Shown one piece after another: positions 1 through 7,813 of a stretch of DNA of 64,000 bases. The DNA is taken from positions 930,001 to 994,000 of the forward strand of contig NZ_JACCBP010000001.1 of the NCBI RefSeq assembly GCF_013408655.1, read 5' to 3'. The position numbers and the translations under genes are program-made. Position 1 is the first letter of the stretch. The number at the start of each line of letters is the position of its first letter. The notes under the pieces were generated by a model. The model saw nothing but the letters and a program-made list of their open reading frames with translations, did no database searches and was not told the origin of the DNA. Source of the stretch: Pigmentiphaga litoralis (lineage in GTDB: Bacteria > Pseudomonadota > Gammaproteobacteria > Burkholderiales > Burkholderiaceae_B).

Positions 1-519
1 CAGGTCAACTTTGCGTCCGGCGGTACGGGCACCGCGGCGCATCTGGCCGGTGAACAGTTCAACACCCTGGCCGGCGTCAAGATGGCGCACGTGCCGTACA
101 AGGGCGGCTCGCAAGCCCAGAACGATCTGATCGGCGGGCAAGTGCAGGCCATGTTCGCCAACCTGCCCGAAGTGCTGCCACAAGTGACCGCCGGCCGGCT
201 GCGCCCCCTGGCCCTGACCGGCGCCACGCGCCACGCCAGCCTGCCCGACGTTCCCACCTTTGCTCAGGCGGGCTACCCGGCCCTGGACGCCAAGTCGTGG
301 TTCGGCCTGTTCGCCCCGGCGTCCACTCCGCCCGCCATCGTCACCCTGCTGTCCACCGAAATCGCCGCGTCCGTACGCGACCCCGCCGTCCAGGCGCGCC
401 TGAAAGAGCTGGGTGCCGAGCCGATCGGCGATACCCACGCCGCCTTCCAGACCTACGTGGCGCAGGAAGTCACGCGCTGGGGCGGGCTGGTCGAGCGGTC
501 CGGCGCATCGGCGGATTGA
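1..519 (+). CDS. Bug-family tripartite tricarboxylate transporter receptor (3' part)
   Basis: The frame is open from base 1, so the gene starts outside the window; 172 residues are visible. The sequence shows the Bug signature with a VPYKGG(S) segment, followed by 'GGQVQAMFANLPEVLPQV' and a C-terminal 'VPTFAQAGYP...WFGLFAPA' block. Bug proteins are periplasmic binding proteins for carboxylates and other small acids, abundant in Bordetella and relatives. Signal peptide and N-lobe are not visible. A NIPSNAP gene follows 39 bases later, probably in the same transcript. Ligand cannot be inferred. Confidence 0.93.
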   Translation, partial: QVNFASGGTGTAAHLAGEQFNTLAGVKMAHVPYKGGSQAQNDLIGGQVQAMFANLPEVLPQVTAGRLRPLALTGATRHASLPDVPTFAQAGYPALDAKSWFGLFAPASTPPAIVTLLSTEIAASVRDPAVQARLKELGAEPIGDTHAAFQTYVAQEVTRWGGLVERSGASAD

Positions 520-558
520 CGCTTTCGATGTATTCCCTCTGACTCACAAGGATTTCCC

Positions 559-876
559 ATGTTCTACGACGTTCGCACTTACACCTGCCATCCGGGCACG
601 ATCAAGAAGCATCTGGCCATGTACGCCGAACACGGCTTCGACACGCAGCGCAAGCACCTGGGCGACCCGATCGTCTACGCGCAGACCGAGACGGGCAACG
701 TGAACAGCTACCTGCACATCTGGGTCTACAAAGACGCCGCCGACCGCGCCACCCGCCGCGCCGCGCTGCAAGCCGACCCTGCCTGGCACACCTATATGGC
801 CAAGAGCGCCGAAGCCGGCTGGCTCATCTCGCAGGAAAACCGCCTGATGACGCCCACGCCGTTCTTCAAGCCCTAG
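559..876 (+). CDS. NIPSNAP family protein (copy 1)
   Basis: 105 residues beginning MFYDVRTYTCHPGTIKKHL and ending in 'QENRLMTPTPFFKP', the compact ferredoxin-like dimeric alpha/beta fold of NIPSNAP-domain proteins. These small proteins often sit beside Bug receptors and catabolic genes in Bordetella-like genomes; biochemical role unclear. A near-identical paralogue lies at 3751-4068. The ATG has an upstream 'aagga' about 7-8 bases away. It follows the Bug gene closely, suggesting co-transcription. Confidence 0.9.
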   Translation: MFYDVRTYTCHPGTIKKHLAMYAEHGFDTQRKHLGDPIVYAQTETGNVNSYLHIWVYKDAADRATRRAALQADPAWHTYMAKSAEAGWLISQENRLMTPTPFFKP

Positions 877-1018
877 GACAACGGCGTCCTACGTGGCATT
901 GCGGGCAGTGGTGCAGGCGCGCTGGGGTGGGCGATAATGAGGCTGCGCAGGCGGAGTGAAAAAGGCATGTTTGCCGTCTGCTCACCCATTCGCCAACGTC
1001 AGCCTGTCAGGGACCCCT

Positions 1019-1309
1019 ATGCGACCGTCCGTTGTGCTCGAAATGAACCGTGGCGCTGTGCGCGAAGCTGTCGCGCGCTTTCCTACCACCAATCCTCGTG
1101 TCTTTGGTTCGGTGCTGCATGGCACGGATCGCGACGGCAGCGACTTGGACCTGCTGGTCGATGCGTTGCCGGGCGCAACGCTGTTGGACCTTGGTGATCT
1201 CGAAGAAGAACTGAAGGCATTGCTGGGCGTGGACGTCGATTTGCTCACCCCTGGCGACCTTCCCGGAAAGTTTCGGGATGATGTCCTTGCCGAGGCCAAG
1301 CCGGTATGA
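1019..1309 (+). CDS. mntA: MntA-like nucleotidyltransferase antitoxin
   Basis: 96 residues from the ATG chosen here; a longer in-frame start at 956 exists but its extra residues look non-coding. It carries the minimal nucleotidyltransferase motif GSX10DXD exactly: G30-S31, then D42-L-D44 in 'FGSVLHGTDRDGSDLDLLV'. In characterised HepT/MntA pairs this antitoxin inactivates the HEPN toxin by AMPylating a tyrosine near its active site. The stop overlaps the downstream HepT start by four bases (ATGA), the usual arrangement. The C-terminal part, 'DVDLLTPGDLP', is typical of the family. Confidence 0.88.
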   Translation: MRPSVVLEMNRGAVREAVARFPTTNPRVFGSVLHGTDRDGSDLDLLVDALPGATLLDLGDLEEELKALLGVDVDLLTPGDLPGKFRDDVLAEAKPV

Positions 1310-1695
1310 AGCACCAAAGGTTGGGCGACTACCTGGACCATATCGCGCAGGCAGCGCTCGATGCCCAGGGCTTCGTCGAAGGGATGGACGAGGCTGGCTT
1401 CCTGGCTGACAAACGCACACAACAGGCGGTCGTGATGAGTTTCATCATCATGGGTGAGGCTGCCACAAGGTTGATGGATGGCTATCCCGATTTTGTTCAG
1501 GCCCGGTCCGAAGTCTCTTGGCGCAGCATGCGCAACATGCGCAATCGAATGGCACATGGGTATTTCGATATCGACCCCAGCATTGTGTGGGGGACGCTTC
1601 GGGATTGGGTGCCCGGATTGCTTGAGCAACTGGCCGCAATCCGTGAGTCAGGTGTTACGGAAACTCCCGACGACCCGACTGGCAAGGCCGGCTGA
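1306..1695 (+). CDS. hepT: HepT-like HEPN ribonuclease toxin (DUF86)
   Basis: 129 residues, all-helical HEPN/DUF86 type. The catalytic RX4HXY motif is present as R79-N-R-M-A-H84-G-Y86, so the predicted RNase site and the AMP-acceptor tyrosine are both intact. HepT toxins cleave RNA and are neutralised by the upstream MntA antitoxin. The start overlaps mntA by ATGA, implying translational coupling. The C-terminal tail is 'TPDDPTGKAG'. It could act in plasmid-like maintenance, stress or phage defence; the sequence alone does not distinguish these. Confidence 0.88.
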   Translation: MKHQRLGDYLDHIAQAALDAQGFVEGMDEAGFLADKRTQQAVVMSFIIMGEAATRLMDGYPDFVQARSEVSWRSMRNMRNRMAHGYFDIDPSIVWGTLRDWVPGLLEQLAAIRESGVTETPDDPTGKAG

Positions 1696-1757
1696 CTGCT
1701 GCCCGTACAATGGCCGATTCGCGGACTGTTCCGCGGCGCTCTTGAAGGATGCAGGCC

Positions 1758-2249
1758 ATGCTGGGCAATACCGAAGTCATCGACTATCTGAATACGCTGC
1801 TGGCGGGTGAGCTGGGCGCGCGGGACCAATACTTCATCCACTCGCGCATGTACGACGAATGGTCATACAAGAAGCTGTACGAACGCATCAATCACGAGAT
1901 GGCCGACGAGACGATGCATGCGGACGCCCTGATCCGCCGCATCCTGATGCTGGACGGCACGCCGGATATGCGGGTGGCCGCGGTGCGCGTGGGCAAGACC
2001 GTGCCCGAAATGTTGCGTTTCGATCTGGATGTCGAAGAAGAAGTGCGTACCGCCTTGCGGGAAGGCATCGTGATCTGCGAGCGCGTGCGCGATTTCGTGA
2101 CGCGCGACATCTTGCTGGCGCAGCTGGGCGATACGGAAGAAGACCACGCCTATTGGCTGGAGCAGCAACTGCGTCAGATCACGATGGTGGGCCTTGAAAA
2201 CTACCTGCAGGCGCAGTTGAAGGCGACCGAAAGCGATCCAGCGGTTTAA
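1758..2249 (+). CDS. Bacterioferritin-like protein lacking the haem methionine
   Basis: 163 residues starting [19 protein letters not shown]. This ATG is preferred over the one nine bases upstream because 'gaagga' at 1744-1749 has correct spacing only for 1758. The diiron ferroxidase ligands line up with E. coli Bfr: E18, E51, H54 ('ADETMHAD'), a Glu in 'LDVEEEV', and E/H in '[11 protein letters not shown]'. The residue equivalent to haem ligand Met52 is Thr, so this subunit probably cannot bind haem at the two-fold interface and may be the ferroxidase (alpha or FtnA-like) type. Role: iron oxidation and storage. A TACAAT -10-like hexamer lies at 1705-1710. Confidence 0.88.
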   Translation: MLGNTEVIDYLNTLLAGELGARDQYFIHSRMYDEWSYKKLYERINHEMADETMHADALIRRILMLDGTPDMRVAAVRVGKTVPEMLRFDLDVEEEVRTALREGIVICERVRDFVTRDILLAQLGDTEEDHAYWLEQQLRQITMVGLENYLQAQLKATESDPAV

Positions 2250-2325
2250 GCAGTCGCATCAACCGCAGGTCAGGCAGGCGGGCCGTCCGGCGCGCGCCGC
2301 CCGATCCCGGGCCGCGATCCCGGGC

Positions 2326-2416
2326 CCCGCTCTCAGGCCCCGATCTCAGGCCCGGATCTCAGGCCCCGATCTAAGTCCCGATCTCAGTCCCGATCTCAGC
2401 CCCCGATCTCAGCCCC
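2326..2416. repeat. Tandem repeat, about seven 12-13 bp units
   Basis: The gene-free stretch 2250-2495 contains about seven imperfect direct copies of CCCCGATCTCAG(G/T/C), varying by one base in unit length. Just upstream two copies of 'CGATCCCGGGC' form a further degenerate pair. No ORF with coding character uses it. It lies between the bacterioferritin and chromate transporter genes, so it may affect either transcript end or promoter spacing. Confidence 0.85.
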
Positions 2417-2495
2417 GGGGCAGCGCAGCGTTAAGCTGCGCGACATCTGGCCCGGCGTAAGATGATCGGCTCCCGATCCCGCGCCGCCCATCGCC

Positions 2496-3134
2496 ATGTC
2501 GATCCGTTCCGCGCCGCCGCTGCCTGACGCTTCCCGGGCGACACTGTCGTCGTCCACGCCAACGCCTCCCCACACGCCACCCGCCGTTCCGCCCACCGCG
2601 CGCGAGCTGTTCAAGGTGTTCGCCCTGATCGGGCTGACCAGTTTCGGCGGCGGGTTGAGCGGCTGGATGATGCGCGAGATCGTGCAGCGCCGCGGCTGGC
2701 TGACCGAGGCCGATTTCTTAAGCGGCCTTGCCCTGGCCCAGGCCTTTCCGGGGGTGAACGTGGTCAACCTGGCGATCTGGCTCGGCTTTCGGCTGAAGGG
2801 CGGGCAGGGCGCGCTGGCCGCGTCCCTGGGTCTGGTGCTTCCGCCGATGGCCGTCGTGCTGGTGCTGGCGGGCGTGTTCGCGCAGGTCACGCACATTCAT
2901 GCGGTGCATGTGGCACTGGCCGGGATCGCGGCGGCTGCTGTCGGGCTGTCCTTGCAGACGGGCCTGCGTGCCGCGCGGCGGGCAGCGCGCGGCATGTTGC
3001 CGCTGCTGTTCATGGTCGCGACGTTCGTGGCGATCTTTGCGCTTCGCCTTCCGCTGCTGTGGGTGGTGGGCGCGCTGGCGCCGCTGTCGATCGGCACGGC
3101 GTATCTGCAACTGCGCGGCAAGGCAGCACGCTGA
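2496..3134 (+). CDS. Chromate transporter, N-terminal-type monodomain (ChrA subunit 1)
   Basis: 212 residues; hydrophilic Pro/Ser/Thr-rich first 35, then one CHR domain with the 'LIGLTSFGGGLSGWMMREIVQRRGW' entry motif and several membrane segments. CHR domains export chromate or related oxyanions by proton-coupled antiport. ChrA is usually one protein of about 400 residues with two CHR domains; here the halves are separate genes, the 'short-chain' arrangement. The stop overlaps the next start by one base (TGATG), so a 1:1 heterodimer is likely. Confidence 0.88.
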   Translation: MSIRSAPPLPDASRATLSSSTPTPPHTPPAVPPTARELFKVFALIGLTSFGGGLSGWMMREIVQRRGWLTEADFLSGLALAQAFPGVNVVNLAIWLGFRLKGGQGALAASLGLVLPPMAVVLVLAGVFAQVTHIHAVHVALAGIAAAAVGLSLQTGLRAARRAARGMLPLLFMVATFVAIFALRLPLLWVVGALAPLSIGTAYLQLRGKAAR

Positions 3135-3655
3135 TGGGTCGCGCCATGCTGGACCTGTTGCGGGTGTTCCTGCCGCTTTCTTTCCTGACCGTGGGCGGGG
3201 GGCAAAGCGTGGTCGCCGACATTCACCGCCAGTCGGTCGACGTGTATGGCTGGATGAGCAATGCGCAGTTCCTGGATCTGTTTGCGCTGTCGCGCCTGGC
3301 GCCCGGACCGGGGTCGTTGCTGGTGACCCTGGTGGGCTGGCAGGTGTCCGGCCTGGTCGGGGCACTGGTGGCATCGTTCGCGATTTTCGTCCCGTCATCC
3401 GTGCTGGTCTACGGACTGGCCCACGTCTGGACCCGCCATGCCGGCCGCCCGTGGATCCGCGCGATCGAAGCCGGCCTCGTGCCTGTTGCTGCCGGCATGG
3501 TGCTGGCCGCATCGTGCACCGTGCTGCGCGCGGCTGAAGGCGGGGCGTGGGCCTGGGCGGTGGCGGCCGCGTCGACGCTGGCGCTGATGCTGACCAAGGT
3601 CAATCCCTTCCTGATGCTGGCCCTGGGTGCGTGTGTATTCTTGATCGTGCTGTAG
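3134..3655 (+). CDS. Chromate transporter, C-terminal-type monodomain (ChrA subunit 2)
   Basis: 173 residues from the ATG that overlaps the upstream stop. It has the CHR entry motif variant 'FLPLSFLTVGGGQSVVADIHRQ' followed by 'RLAPGPGSLLVTLVGWQVSGLVGALVASFAIFVPSSVLVYGL' and two more membrane segments. Paired with the preceding gene it should form the antiparallel two-subunit transporter known for short-chain CHR pairs. The true substrate may be chromate or sulfate-like anions; no chrB or chrF regulator is adjacent. Confidence 0.87.
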   Translation: MGRAMLDLLRVFLPLSFLTVGGGQSVVADIHRQSVDVYGWMSNAQFLDLFALSRLAPGPGSLLVTLVGWQVSGLVGALVASFAIFVPSSVLVYGLAHVWTRHAGRPWIRAIEAGLVPVAAGMVLAASCTVLRAAEGGAWAWAVAAASTLALMLTKVNPFLMLALGACVFLIVL

Positions 3656-3750
3656 GATTCCGTCTGGCGCGCTGCCTACGTGTTACCCGCAGGTCGCGCC
3701 GGGTCACCCGATTCCCATCCCCCGACCTTCACCCCCAACGAGGACTCTTC

Positions 3751-4068
3751 ATGCTCTACGACGTTCGCACTTACACCTGCAAACCCGGCACCATCAAGAA
3801 GCATCTGGCGCTGTACGAAAGCCTGGGCTTTCCTGTCCAGAGCAAGCACCTGGGCCAGCCGCTGCTGTATGCGGTGACCGAGACGGGCAATGTGAACAGC
3901 TTCCTGCACATCTGGGTGTATCAGGACGCCGCCGACCGCGCCGCCCGCCGCGCCGCGATGCAGGCCGATCCGGCCTGGCATGCGTATCAGGAAAAAAGTG
4001 GTGAAGCCGGCTACCTGATCTCGCAGGAAAACCGCCTGATGACGCAGGCGCCGTTCTTCAAGCCGTAA
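3751..4068 (+). CDS. NIPSNAP family protein (copy 2)
   Basis: 105 residues, starting MLYDVRTYTCKPGTIKKHL and ending 'QENRLMTQAPFFKP'. By eye about four fifths of residues match copy 1 (559-876), including the whole 'ETGNVNSxLHIWVYxDAADRAxRRAA' core, so this is a fairly recent duplication. The start is the ATG after 'cgaggactcttc'; a longer in-frame start at 3547 runs into the chromate transporter and is not credible. Function is unknown beyond membership of the NIPSNAP alpha/beta-barrel family. Confidence 0.9.
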   Translation: MLYDVRTYTCKPGTIKKHLALYESLGFPVQSKHLGQPLLYAVTETGNVNSFLHIWVYQDAADRAARRAAMQADPAWHAYQEKSGEAGYLISQENRLMTQAPFFKP

Positions 4069-4126
4069 TCGTCTGGGCAGTTCGGTGGCCGGCTTGAACC
4101 CGCTGCCCTGAACTGAACACGCTGCC

Positions 4127-4849
4127 TTAGCGCGCCGGTGACTGGGTCAGCGTCCAGTCCACCACCTGGGCCGACAGGGCATCGGCCGCCTGGCCAAACG
4201 CCGTCACCACTTCCGGCACCTTGCTGCCAGTGACCGGCTGCATGACCATGAAGCTGCGCGACGCCACGATTCGCCGGGTGCCGGTTCGTACCAGCCGGGC
4301 ATCCAGCCGCAGCGCCACCACGGGCTGCGCGCCCTGGTATTCAACTTGAAACGATCGCAGGTCGCCGGCCAGCTCCAGGTCGGCATGCGCCGGGGCGTCA
4401 TCGGTGCTCAAGGCGCTGACGCGGCCGTCTTCCACAAAGGCGGCGGTCAGCCGGTTGCGCCACAGCGCGGGCGCGGGATCGCTCCAGCGCACGGCCTGGT
4501 AGGCGTTGACCTGATTGGACTCGCGCAGCACCAGGATTCGCGGGCTGTCGGTGACCGCGCTGCTGGCAGGTTTGACGACACGCAGTGACCAGTCGGCGCG
4601 GCTGCGCGGTGACCCGGGTGAAACGGATGCGGAAGGCGCCGAGGTCGACGCAGACGGGCCTGCCGCACCGGAGGCCGCCGCCGCCGCCGCATTCACCCCA
4701 CCATGTGCCATCGGCAACTGATAGATCGTGACGGGCTCCGCATCGGGCAGCACCGAGCAGGCACCGAGCCAGGTCACCACCGCCGCCCCCAGAACGCCTG
4801 AACGCGCCGCCCGCCAAGCCGACGACACTCCCCTCATCGTCATCCTCAT
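4127..4849 (-). CDS. ABC-type transport auxiliary lipoprotein (PqiC/ABC_trans_aux-like)
   Basis: 240 residues with a lipoprotein signal peptide: basic start, hydrophobic 18-28, lipobox L28-G-A-C31. The mature protein begins with a Ser/Ala-rich linker and then the auxiliary domain ('PRILVLRESNQVNAYQAVRWSDPAPALWRNRL...AFVEDGRV'). Such lipoproteins anchor in the outer membrane and work with MCE proteins in inter-membrane lipid traffic. It is the last gene of the TetR-MlaE-MlaF-MlaD operon and overlaps mlaD by ATGA. Confidence 0.88.
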   Translation of the reverse strand: MRMTMRGVSSAWRAARSGVLGAAVVTWLGACSVLPDAEPVTIYQLPMAHGGVNAAAAAASGAAGPSASTSAPSASVSPGSPRSRADWSLRVVKPASSAVTDSPRILVLRESNQVNAYQAVRWSDPAPALWRNRLTAAFVEDGRVSALSTDDAPAHADLELAGDLRSFQVEYQGAQPVVALRLDARLVRTGTRRIVASRSFMVMQPVTGSKVPEVVTAFGQAADALSAQVVDWTLTQSPAR

Positions 4850-5784
4850 GGTTGGAACTCCTGAATGTTTTCGCGACCCAGCAGGTAGTTCGCGGGATTG
4901 TCTTCAAGCCGGCGCGAAATTCCGCGCAGCGACGCCAGCGTTGTCCGCAACTCCGCAATTGCCGGCCCGAGTTCGGCCAGGCCTTGCGCGCCACCGGTCA
5001 GCGCATCGCGGTTCTCGGTCAACAACTGCTCCAGCGTGGTGCCCGTGCGCTCCAGCGACTGCATGGCCTTTTCGGCGCTGCCCAGGGTGCGCGCGCCGTC
5101 TTGCGTCACCAGCGTGTTGGCGCTGGTGACCAGCGTGCCGGCCTGCGCCAAGGACGCCGTTGCCTGGCGGCTGGCCAGCGTCATCTGCTGCACCAGTTCA
5201 CGCAGGCCATCGCCTTGGGCGGTCATGGTGTTGGACGCCCTGTCGATGTTTTCCAGGATATGGCTGACCCGTTTGCCGTTGTCTTCGGACAGCAGCGTCT
5301 TGGCGCTGGCCAGGATCTCGTTCACGCTGATCAGCAGGTCTTCGCCGCTGGTCAGGAACTGGTTGATCGGTGACGGCACCGCGATGATGATCGGGTCTTC
5401 GCCATCGGTGCTTTCCAGGCGGGGGCTTTCGGGCGATCCGTTGCTCAGCTGGATCACCGACGTGCCGGTAATGCCGGTCAGCGCCAGGCGCGCCCGGGTG
5501 TCCTGCTTGATCGGCACATCGCCTTCGATGCGCACGCGGGCCAGCACACGGCGCGGATCTTTCGGGTCCAGCGTCAGCCGGACCACATCGCCAATGGTGA
5601 TGCCGCTATACAGCACCGAACTGCCGCGCGTCAGGCCATTGACCGCTTCATTGAAGACGATGTTGTAGTAGTGGATTTCGCGGTCGCGGTGGGACTTGCT
5701 GAGCCACAGCCCGAAGGCCAGGGCGGCGGCCGCAATGGCCACGGTAAAAAGGCCGATCAGCACGTGGTGCGCTCGGGTTTCCAT
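4846..5784 (-). CDS. MCE-domain protein, MlaD family
   Basis: 312 residues. An N-terminal membrane anchor (about 8-28, 'VLIGLFTVAIAAAALAFGLW') is followed by one MCE domain (about 40-120, with 'VNGLTRGSSVLYSGITIGDV') and a long helical, coiled-coil-like C-terminus rich in Ala, Thr and Gln. MCE proteins form hexameric periplasmic rings that pass lipids between membranes. It starts one base inside the MlaF stop (TGATG). The helical tail is longer than in E. coli MlaD and resembles the PqiB/Mce tunnel-forming type. Confidence 0.9.
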   Translation of the reverse strand: METRAHHVLIGLFTVAIAAAALAFGLWLSKSHRDREIHYYNIVFNEAVNGLTRGSSVLYSGITIGDVVRLTLDPKDPRRVLARVRIEGDVPIKQDTRARLALTGITGTSVIQLSNGSPESPRLESTDGEDPIIIAVPSPINQFLTSGEDLLISVNEILASAKTLLSEDNGKRVSHILENIDRASNTMTAQGDGLRELVQQMTLASRQATASLAQAGTLVTSANTLVTQDGARTLGSAEKAMQSLERTGTTLEQLLTENRDALTGGAQGLAELGPAIAELRTTLASLRGISRRLEDNPANYLLGRENIQEFQP

Positions 5785-6626
5785 CAGCGTTGCTCCGAAG
5801 AATCAGCGGTTGGGGAAGCGGAAGGTGCAGCGGTGGCGCGCGGGGCGTGCGTGGTCCTGGCCACCTCGGCCGCCCGGCCGCGCGGGCCATGAAAGTAGTC
5901 CTGGATCCAGGCGTCGTCGGTGGCGGCTACGGCGTCGATCCGGTCGTTCACCAGCACCTTCCTGTTCGACAGCACGGCCACCCGATCGCAGATGGCGTAA
6001 AGGGTGTCCAGGTCGTGCGTGACCAGAAATACGGTCAGGCCCAGCGCATCGCGCAGCGTCACGATCAGCCGGTCGAAGGCAGCCGCGCCGATCGGGTCCA
6101 GGCCGGCGGTCGGTTCATCCAGGAACAGGATGTCCGGGTCCAGCGCCAGGGCGCGAGCCAGGGCCGCGCGTTTGACCATCCCGCCGGAGAGTTCCGACGG
6201 CATCTTGGCGCCCGCTTCGGGTGGCAGGCCGGCCAGGGCCAGCTTGACCTCGGCCAGGTGCTCGGCATCGTCGCGCGACAGGCCGGCATATTCGATCAGC
6301 GGCAGCGCCACGTTCTCGGCCACGGTCAGCGACGAGAACAGGGCGCCCCGCTGGAACAGCACGCCAAAGCGCCGTTCGATGCGCGAGCGTGCGTCGGCGT
6401 CCAGGGTCATCAGGTCGCCGCCCAGCACATGGACGCTGCCCGATGCCGGTTGCTGCAAGCCGATGATCGTTCGCAGCAGCACCGACTTGCCCGTGCCGGA
6501 CCCGCCGACGACCCCCAGCACTTCGCCGCGCCGCACGTCCAGATCCAGGTCCTGGTGCACGGTTTGCGTGCCGAAGCGGTTGGTGACGCCGCGCACGGCA
6601 ATGATGCTGTCGGCCGCGGTCACCAT
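5784..6626 (-). CDS. MCE-system ABC transporter ATP-binding protein, MlaF family
   Basis: 280 residues from ATG at 6626, overlapping the permease stop. Walker A is GGSGTGKS (41-48), the signature is 'ELSGGMVKRAALARAL', and Walker B 'ILFLDEPTAGLDP' is followed by 'VTHDLDTLYAICDRV'. This is the cytoplasmic ATPase that powers MlaE-type permeases. The C-terminus carries an extra Ala/Thr/Pro-rich tail after 'DYFHGPRGRAA'. Upstream in-frame residues are the shifted reading of the permease gene and are not part of the protein. Confidence 0.93.
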   Translation of the reverse strand: MVTAADSIIAVRGVTNRFGTQTVHQDLDLDVRRGEVLGVVGGSGTGKSVLLRTIIGLQQPASGSVHVLGGDLMTLDADARSRIERRFGVLFQRGALFSSLTVAENVALPLIEYAGLSRDDAEHLAEVKLALAGLPPEAGAKMPSELSGGMVKRAALARALALDPDILFLDEPTAGLDPIGAAAFDRLIVTLRDALGLTVFLVTHDLDTLYAICDRVAVLSNRKVLVNDRIDAVAATDDAWIQDYFHGPRGRAAEVARTTHAPRATAAPSASPTADSSEQR

Positions 6627-7813
6627 CCCATCTCCATGTAGAACAGGGCCGCGACGGCATCCACCAGGATCACGATAAAGATGCATTGCACGACGGCCGA
6701 CGTGGTGTGTTCGCCTACGGACTGCGCGCTGCCGCTGACCTTGAAGCCTTCCAGGCAGCCGACGATGGCGATCAGGAACGCAAAGATGGGCGCCTTGGCC
6801 ATGCCCAGCAGGAAGTGCCGCGCTTCCAGGTTCTGATGCAGGATGGACAGGAACATGCTGGGCGAGATGTCCAGGCTCAGCGCGCACACGATCGCGCCGC
6901 CCGTGATGCCCGCAATCATGGCAATGAAGGTCAGCGCCGGCAGCGAAATCAACAGCGCCAGCACGCGGGGCAGCACCAGCAGGTCCACCGGGTTCATGCC
7001 CAGCGCGCGAATCGCGTCGATCTCTTCGTTGGCCTTCATGGACCCGATCTGCGCGGTAAAGGCGCTGGCGGTCCGGCCGGCCATCAGGATCGCGGTCAGC
7101 AACACGGCAAATTCCCGCAGGAACGCAAAGGCCACCAGGTCTACCGTATAGATGCTGGCGCCAAAGGCATCCAGCACGGTGGCGCCCAGAAACGCGATCA
7201 CGGCGCCCACCATGAAGGTCAGCAGCGCCACGATGGGCACGGCGTCCAGGCCGGTCTGTTCGATCTGCGCGACCACGGCGGTTACCCGCCAGCGGCGCGG
7301 CCGGAACAGGTTGCGGGCCAGCGCTTCCAGCGTCAGTCCGATAAAGCCGAGCAGGTAGGCGGCCAGTTGCCAGCATCGCGCCATCGCGCGCCCGATGTGT
7401 TCGATCACGTCCATGAGCGCGGACGTGGGCGGCACCGGCGCCGCGCGGCACCGCGTGCACATGGCTTCGGCCACCGTCCGCAGCAAGGCCTGCCGGTTGG
7501 GGGCGAGACCCTGGGTGGCCAATGCGTCGGGCTGTGAAACCAGGTCAAGCAGATGCGGGCCCAGCAGTTCCACGATGGCCGATGCGCCCGCGGTATCGAG
7601 CGCGCCAATGCCGCTCAGGTCGACGTGCGGGGCGGCCTGGCCAGCGAAGGAATGCTTGCGCGCCAGGCGCAGCAGGACCTGGTAATGGGCCAGAGTCCAG
7701 TCGCCCGACAGGCGCAGGCGGGGCGGGGACGCCGACGTATCGACCGTCAGGAAGGTGTCGTTGGCGGACGGCGCGTCGTGCGTGGCGACGGCCGGCAGGG
7801 GCTGCGCATTCAT
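6620..7813 (-). CDS. MlaE-family permease with fused N-terminal STAS domain
   Basis: 397 residues. Residues 20-130 form a STAS/MlaB-like domain ('LRLSGDWTLAHYQVLLRLA', 'VDLSGIGALDTAGASAIVELL'); about 150-397 is the MlaE permease, including 'LTFMVGAVIAFLGATVL', 'AGRTASAFTAQIGSMKANEEIDAIRALGMNPVDLLVLPR' and 'GLEGFKV'-type 'GCLEGFKVSGSAQSVGEHTT'. In E. coli MlaB and MlaE are separate; here they are fused. The ATG overlaps the TetR stop by four bases, and the gene's end overlaps MlaF. Confidence 0.93.
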   Translation of the reverse strand: MNAQPLPAVATHDAPSANDTFLTVDTSASPPRLRLSGDWTLAHYQVLLRLARKHSFAGQAAPHVDLSGIGALDTAGASAIVELLGPHLLDLVSQPDALATQGLAPNRQALLRTVAEAMCTRCRAAPVPPTSALMDVIEHIGRAMARCWQLAAYLLGFIGLTLEALARNLFRPRRWRVTAVVAQIEQTGLDAVPIVALLTFMVGAVIAFLGATVLDAFGASIYTVDLVAFAFLREFAVLLTAILMAGRTASAFTAQIGSMKANEEIDAIRALGMNPVDLLVLPRVLALLISLPALTFIAMIAGITGGAIVCALSLDISPSMFLSILHQNLEARHFLLGMAKAPIFAFLIAIVGCLEGFKVSGSAQSVGEHTTSAVVQCIFIVILVDAVAALFYMEMGW

